In this document: one piece after another, positions 8,645 to 12,399 of the stretch
Numbering within the stretch: the stretch's first letter is position 1
How the letters are laid out: each line of letters opens with the position of its first letter
NCBI GenBank assembly: GCA_003164075.1
Contig: PLRZ01000398.1
Span: forward strand, 5,319 to 17,717
Reading direction: 5' to 3'
Length of the DNA: 12,399 nt
From: Bryobacterales bacterium
GTDB taxonomy: Bacteria > Acidobacteriota > Terriglobia > Bryobacterales > Bryobacteraceae
Notes under the pieces: model-generated
Databases searched by the model: none
What the model was told of the DNA's origin: nothing
The model's input: only the letters and a program-made list of their open reading frames with translations
Program-made: the position numbers and the translations under genes

Positions 8645-10012
8645 GTTCAACACGCAGCCGCGCAGCGCGAATCGCCCCCGGACCCTGGCGTTCGACAAGT
8701 AAGTACTGCCGGCACGCTGCAATGTTACCAGGAGCCGTTCGTTGAAAACGTCCAGGTCGCCTGTGAAGCCCTTAGGCACATAATGGAAACAGAAGACGGA
8801 GAGCTCCACCGGCGCCAGCATTTCGAAATCGTCCGAAGCCTTCACTAACTCCTCGAAATACTTCGCGCAGGCGATGTTCTCCTCCACAGCCTTGCCCAAC
8901 CGCCCGGCGCCGGCGAACTTGATCAGCAGCCAGAGATCCAGCGCACGAAAAGGACGAGTCAGTTCGGGACCGTAGTCCCAAAAAGCGAAGGCCTCGTCGT
9001 GCTCCAGGCCGATGGGGCGGGTGTAATCGGCCCCATGGCTGAAAGCGGCGCGAGCGGCGGCCGGATCCTTATAGAGTACGCAGCCGCAACCTACCGGAAG
9101 ATAGAGCCACTTATGCGGATCGAGAGTCACGGAATCGGCCTCTTCAATTCCCGCGAAGAAATGGCGGGCCGACGGGGCCAGCGCCGCGAAACCTCCGTAG
9201 GCCGCGTCCACGTGCATCCAGAGATTATGGCGGTGGGCGAAATCGGCGACTTCGGCCAACGGATCGAACGCGCCCGTCGCGGTAGTGCCGGCGTTGGCCA
9301 CGACGCAGAAGGGCAGATGGCCGGCGGCCAGGTCGGCAGCCACCAGGCGCTCCAGGTCGGCCAGATCGATATGCAGACGCTCATCGGTCTTCACCGCGCG
9401 CACGTTCGATTCTCCCAGGCCCAGCATGCCGGCGGCTTTGGCCATGGAAAAATGGCTCTCTTCGGAGACGTACAGGCACATCCGCCGGCCGGCCGCCGCC
9501 ACGCCGTCGCGCACCACGTTGGCCCCGGCCTTGGCGCTGCGGGCCGCGCCCAATGCGGCGAAGTTGGCCATGGATCCGCCGCTGGTAAGCAGGCCGCCGG
9601 CTGGTGCGGGGTAGCCCAGCATCTCCTTGAGCCAGTCGATAGTCAGCCGTTCCAGGTCGGTCCCCGAGGGCGCCGACCGCCAGGCAGTGACGTTGATGTT
9701 CATGGCCGCCGCGATCATATTGCCGATGGCCGTAATGGCTGTTCCCGGCGACGCCACATAGCCGAACATGCGGGGATGGCCGCTGTGGCGGCTGTACTCG
9801 CTGATGACGTTGCGCACCGTATCCAGAAGCGCGCCGAGATCGGCGCCGGCCATCGGCAGCGGCTCGTCAATCCGCCCGCGGATGGCGCGCGAGGTGGTGG
9901 GGACCAGGACCGGTCTGGTTTCCAGTCTGTCGAAGTAGTCGGCCAGGAAGTCCACGGCAGCGTCGGCCATGGAGCGAAACTCCTGGGAAGTCGGGGCGAG
10001 TTTGTCGGGCAT
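8576..10012 (-). CDS. Pyridoxal-phosphate-dependent amino-acid decarboxylase (group II, aromatic type)
   Basis: The 478-residue protein belongs to the group II PLP decarboxylases (aromatic-L-amino-acid, tyrosine, glutamate decarboxylase relatives). These remove the carboxyl group of an amino acid to give an amine. Visible blocks are SGHPRMFGYV (77-86), LLTSGGSMANFAAL (141-154), ESHFSMAKAAGMLG (185-198, with the cofactor-stacking His), NAGTTATGAFDPL (240-252), MHVDAAYGG (266-274, cofactor-binding Asp269) and TLDPHKWLY (296-304, Schiff-base Lys301). Length and motifs are complete, so it should be active in the cytoplasm; the substrate cannot be read from sequence. The ribosome binding site is weak. 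The stop overlaps the gyrB remnant by four bases. A broken copy of its 3' end lies at 3786-3905. Divergent from the sigma factor gene, 60 bases apart. Confidence 0.93.
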   Translation of the reverse strand: MPDKLAPTSQEFRSMADAAVDFLADYFDRLETRPVLVPTTSRAIRGRIDEPLPMAGADLGALLDTVRNVISEYSRHSGHPRMFGYVASPGTAITAIGNMIAAAMNINVTAWRSAPSGTDLERLTIDWLKEMLGYPAPAGGLLTSGGSMANFAALGAARSAKAGANVVRDGVAAAGRRMCLYVSEESHFSMAKAAGMLGLGESNVRAVKTDERLHIDLADLERLVAADLAAGHLPFCVVANAGTTATGAFDPLAEVADFAHRHNLWMHVDAAYGGFAALAPSARHFFAGIEEADSVTLDPHKWLYLPVGCGCVLYKDPAAARAAFSHGADYTRPIGLEHDEAFAFWDYGPELTRPFRALDLWLLIKFAGAGRLGKAVEENIACAKYFEELVKASDDFEMLAPVELSVFCFHYVPKGFTGDLDVFNERLLVTLQRAGSTYLSNARVRGRFALRGCVLNYRTTKADMVRVLEDVRAAASTY

Positions 10013-10072
10013 GAAGTCGCGATTTCCTATACACGCTTTGCGGGCTGTATCAGTTCTATCTTATGAAAGGAC

Positions 10073-10660
10073 ATGGCCCTGGCGTTACTGGCGATGGCAA
10101 AAGCGGTAGAAGGCCCGGACGCCCGAGCGCGAGCCATCGCGGCGGCCCGCGCGAGCGACCTGGCGGCGTTCGAAACGGTCATGCGGCAGTACGAGCGCAT
10201 GGTCCTGGTAACCGCCCTCCGCCTGGTGGGCAATATGGAGGATGCCAAAGACGTCTCCCAGGAGGTCTTTCTACGGCTCTACCGGAACCTGGGAAAAGTG
10301 GAAGCCGAGAGCAACTTACAGGCATGGCTGTACCGCGTGACGGTCAACATCTGCTACGACCTGGGACGGAAACGGAGACCGTCCGTTCCCATGGAGGATG
10401 TGCCAGATCCGGTCGCCACCGGGGACGATCCGCAACAGAGCGCGACCGGCGCGGAACGGCGGCGAGTAGTCCAAATGAGCCTGCGGACGCTTTCCGCGAA
10501 GGAGCGGGCGGCCCTGGTATTGCGGGACCTGGAAGGGCTGTCGACGGAAGAAGTGGCGCGGGTCCTGGGATCGAGTGAGGCCACGGTGCGATCGCAAATC
10601 TCCAAGGCTCGCGTGAAGATGCGGGATTTCGTGGAGCGCTATTTCCGGAGGCGCGTATGA
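10073..10660 (+). CDS. RNA polymerase sigma factor, ECF family
   Basis: This alternative sigma factor has the minimal two-domain ECF build. Region 2 spans about residues 31-102, with the core-binding/melting blocks LVGNMEDAKDVSQEVFLRLY and AWLYRVTVNICYDLGRKR. Region 4 spans about 135-192, with the helix-turn-helix LSTEEVARVLGSSEATVRSQ. The 195-residue length is normal. The start is not secure. AAAGGA (10066-10071) is only one base from this ATG, while the next in-frame ATG at 10094 has no clear binding site. The stop overlaps the anti-sigma start (ATGA at 10657-10660), so the two are coupled, as usual for such pairs. I see no clear autoregulatory ECF promoter in the 60 bases upstream. Confidence 0.93.
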   Translation: MALALLAMAKAVEGPDARARAIAAARASDLAAFETVMRQYERMVLVTALRLVGNMEDAKDVSQEVFLRLYRNLGKVEAESNLQAWLYRVTVNICYDLGRKRRPSVPMEDVPDPVATGDDPQQSATGAERRRVVQMSLRTLSAKERAALVLRDLEGLSTEEVARVLGSSEATVRSQISKARVKMRDFVERYFRRRV

Positions 10661-11187
10661 ATTGCAACGCTTGGGAAGAACGGATTGCCCTCTACGCGGG
10701 CGGCGATCTGGCGCCGGCGGAGGCGCCGGCGGTGGAGCGGCACGTGGCGGAATGCGCCGGGTGCCAGTTGCTGCTGAGCGGTCTGCGGGAAAGCATGGGA
10801 CTGCTGCGAGAGGCGCATGCCGATCCGGTGGAAGAGGCGCATCTGGCGGCGGTGCGGGCACGCGTACTGTCGGAGTTGGAACGCGGCGCCAATCGGCGAT
10901 GGCGGCTGGGATGGGTGTACGCCATGGCGGTGGCGGCGATGGTGCTGCTGATGGCCGTGTGGCCGCGGTCGTCGAAGAGAGTTGCGGTGACCGTGCCGCC
11001 GGCTCCGGTTGTGGCTGTGGCGCAGGTACCCCGGGCCGAGCCGCTCCTGCCGGCGGTGCGGCATCGGCATCGGCCTCGCAAGGTGGTGGTGAAAGCCGAG
11101 AAGCCGGCGGAGCCGCTGGTGGTGAAGCTTCTCACCGACGACCCGAACGTGATCATCTATTGGATAACGGATAGCAAAGGAGAGTGA
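10657..11187 (+). CDS. Zinc-finger (zf-HC2) anti-sigma factor, membrane-anchored
   Basis: The 176-residue product begins with the zinc-binding anti-sigma domain, whose H-x3-C-x2-C signature HVAECAGC lies at residues 29-36. This domain holds the partner sigma factor. A single transmembrane helix follows at about 85-102 (WVYAMAVAAMVLLMAVW). The remainder should be periplasmic: it is proline- and basic-rich and ends in LLTDDPNVIIYWITDSKGE. That terminal block, unlike the linker before it, looks folded or conserved and may be the sensing or docking tail. The gene overlaps the sigma factor gene and is followed one base after its stop by a secreted-protein gene. This order suggests envelope-linked control of sigma activity. 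Confidence 0.9.
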   Translation: MNCNAWEERIALYAGGDLAPAEAPAVERHVAECAGCQLLLSGLRESMGLLREAHADPVEEAHLAAVRARVLSELERGANRRWRLGWVYAMAVAAMVLLMAVWPRSSKRVAVTVPPAPVVAVAQVPRAEPLLPAVRHRHRPRKVVVKAEKPAEPLVVKLLTDDPNVIIYWITDSKGE

Positions 11188-11188
11188 G

Positions 11189-11914
11189 ATGAAACGATTC
11201 TTTTTGGCATTACTTTTGATGGCGCTACCGCTGGCGGCGCAGGAAGAGAAGAAGGCTGAGGCGCCAGCCCCGCCCACGGTGCAGAAGCTGTTCGTGCTGA
11301 AGTATGCGGATCCGCAAGACGTCAGCAACCTGCTCAGAGTGTTCCACGCCAGCATCGTCCCCAATCGGGATATGCGTGTCTTGGCGGTGGACGCCGCACA
11401 GTCCACCATGGCGGCGATCGAAGACGCCATCAAACGGTTGGACGTGCCTTCGGCCGCGGCCACTAATGTCGATCTGACGGTCTATCTGGTGGTGGGCCAC
11501 GAGGGCGAAAGCCCGGCGGGAAGCTCCGCCCTGCCCAAGGATCTCGACAGCGTGGTGACCCAGCTCAAGAATGCCTTCGCCTTCAAGAGCTATAGCCTGC
11601 TGGATGTTCTGGCATTACGCACGCGCACCGGGCAGGCGGTCAGTAGCACCAGTTCCGGCGGCTCCATGCCGACGGTACAAGGTGGTCCGAAGCCGGTGAC
11701 CACCGCTTTCAGGGTCCGGTCCACGAGCATCGGCAGCGACGGAGCCACAATTCACATCACGGACTTGAATGCGCACATCGAGACGCCGGTAAGCACGGTC
11801 GCGCTGGCCACCGACATCGACATCAAGGAGGGACAAAAGGTTGTGATCGGAAGACTGGGGATCAGCAAGGATGAGGCGTTGTTTTTGGTGATGACGGTGA
11901 AGATTCTGCAGTAG
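11189..11914 (+). CDS. Secreted secretin-like protein (N-domain plus beta-domain fragment)
   Basis: A clear Sec signal peptide (MKRFFLALLLMALPLAAQ, cleavage likely after AAQ) sends this 241-residue protein to the envelope. Residues about 32-88 resemble the short N/NolW-type domain of secretins: KLFVLKYADPQDVSNLL, then a strand RVLAVDA and the helix AAIEDAIKRLDVP. The C-terminal part (about 195-241), with DIDIKEGQKVVIGRLG and ALFLVMTVKIL, resembles the last strands of a secretin beta-domain. The protein is far shorter than a full secretin and probably does not form a gated pore alone. AAAGGAGAG ahead of the ATG gives a strong start. It is the third gene of the sigma operon and ends before a strong terminator. 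It could be a target or sensor partner of the anti-sigma factor. Confidence 0.82.
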   Translation: MKRFFLALLLMALPLAAQEEKKAEAPAPPTVQKLFVLKYADPQDVSNLLRVFHASIVPNRDMRVLAVDAAQSTMAAIEDAIKRLDVPSAAATNVDLTVYLVVGHEGESPAGSSALPKDLDSVVTQLKNAFAFKSYSLLDVLALRTRTGQAVSSTSSGGSMPTVQGGPKPVTTAFRVRSTSIGSDGATIHITDLNAHIETPVSTVALATDIDIKEGQKVVIGRLGISKDEALFLVMTVKILQ

Positions 11915-11929
11915 GAAGGAGTTCGCGGC

Positions 11930-11965
11930 AAAAAAGGGGCGGGGTGGATGCCCCGCCCCTTTTTT
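11930..11965. terminator. Bidirectional Rho-independent terminator
   Basis: AAAAAAGGGGCGGGG (11930-11944) and CCCCGCCCCTTTTTT (11951-11965) form a perfect 15-base inverted repeat around the six-base loop TGGATG. The GC core with A/T runs on both outer flanks makes it work in either direction. It ends the sigma operon from the left and the ABC transporter gene from the right, immediately next to the latter's stop codon. Confidence 0.95.
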
Positions 11966-12399
11966 CTATCTGATCCTCTCGTCTTTTTCCACTTTGCCGT
12001 CGCGGACGTGAATCACGCGGTGGGCGTGCAAGGCGATGTCGTGCTCGTGGGTCACCAGCACGATAGTATTGCCCGCCTGGTAGAGCCGCTCGAAGAGCGC
12101 CATGATTTCGTTGCCGGTGGCGGTATCCAGGTTGCCGGTGGGCTCGTCGGCCAGCAGAATCGAGGGGTTGTTCACCAGCGCGCGAGCCACGGCCACGCGC
12201 TGCCGCTGACCGCCGGACAGCTCGTTGGGCTTGTGGTACATGCGCGCTTCCAGGTCCACCTGCCGCATGGCGTTCTTGGCCATCTCGAGGCGCTTCTCCG
12301 AACCAATGCCCGAGTAGATCAGGGGCAGTTCCACGTTGTGCAGCGATGTGGCCCGCGGCAACAGGTTGAAAGTTTGGAAAACGAAGCCGATTTCCTTGT
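11966..12399 (-). CDS. ABC transporter ATP-binding protein, LolD/MacB type (5' end outside window)
   Basis: This is the C-terminal portion of an ABC ATPase, with its start beyond the right edge. In-frame reading from the edge gives the Q-loop region [16 protein letters not shown], showing that coding continues past 12361. Then follow the signature motif [15 protein letters not shown], Walker B with catalytic Glu ([12 protein letters not shown]) and the H-loop [25 protein letters not shown] and [16 protein letters not shown] are typical of the LolD/MacB/FtsE branch. That branch pairs with a FtsX-like permease in lipoprotein release or mechanotransmission-type efflux rather than solute import. 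The permease gene is not in the window. The Walker A motif lies outside. Confidence 0.93.
   Translation of the reverse strand, partial: KEIGFVFQTFNLLPRATSLHNVELPLIYSGIGSEKRLEMAKNAMRQVDLEARMYHKPNELSGGQRQRVAVARALVNNPSILLADEPTGNLDTATGNEIMALFERLYQAGNTIVLVTHEHDIALHAHRVIHVRDGKVEKDERIR

Noticed and set aside
8999..10066. Plus-strand open frame of 355 codons opposite the decarboxylase gene
   Set aside because: The minus-strand decarboxylase has every family motif; the plus-strand translation is His/Gly/Arg-rich with no domain, a typical GC-rich shadow.
10639..11463. Minus-strand open frame across the anti-sigma and secretin-like genes
   Set aside because: Both plus-strand genes have clear motifs, a signal peptide and good ribosome sites; the antisense product is low-complexity and overlaps both.

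Overview
The window looks like chromosome of a GC-rich, Gram-negative soil-type bacterium, most plausibly an Acidobacteriota member. The clues are a GyrB with the long C-terminal insertion of Gram-negative type, an ECF sigma / zinc-finger anti-sigma / secretin-like trio, and GC-rich host genes. The phylum is an inference; no rRNA or other decisive marker is present.

Layout. (1) 1-3754: a promoter, dnaN (beta clamp) and gyrB (gyrase B) in one replication-type operon, with no recF between them. (2) 3755-8486: a lower-GC insertion of about 4.7 kb. It opens with a broken remnant of a decarboxylase 3' end. Then comes a leftward gene for a possible two-part AbrB/MraZ-like regulator, and an AT-rich divergent intergenic region with a perfect 12-bp inverted repeat. 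A tight five-gene rightward operon follows (4724-8333): a small soluble protein, an HExxH metallopeptidase-like protein, a dCTP deaminase/dUTPase-fold protein, a P-loop nucleotide kinase-like protein, and a small protein with a hydrophobic C-terminal segment. (3) 8487-8579: a second, slightly decayed copy of the last 93 bases of gyrB, directly abutting an intact pyridoxal-phosphate amino-acid decarboxylase gene (8576-10012, minus strand). (4) 10073-11914: ECF sigma factor, anti-sigma factor and a secreted secretin-like protein in one coupled operon. (5) 11930-11965: a perfect bidirectional terminator, then the 3' part of a LolD/MacB-type ABC ATPase on the minus strand, running off the window.

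Main point. The ancestral order was almost certainly gyrB> <decarboxylase, tail to tail and overlapping by four bases. The 4.7-kb cassette sits exactly in that junction, and both of its flanks carry pieces of both genes: intact gyrB plus decarboxylase remnant on the left, gyrB remnant plus intact decarboxylase on the right. This is the footprint of a horizontally acquired island whose entry regenerated or preserved the gyrB 3' end. No integrase or transposase is visible.

The cassette has the build of an accessory conflict or anti-phage module. It pairs a dCTP-deaminase-fold protein with a separate kinase resembling the N-terminal half of the AvcD class of antiviral deoxycytidylate deaminases, plus a putative zinc protease and a possibly membrane-active small protein. 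The nucleotide-depletion function is a hypothesis from domain recognition and context, not something the sequence proves.
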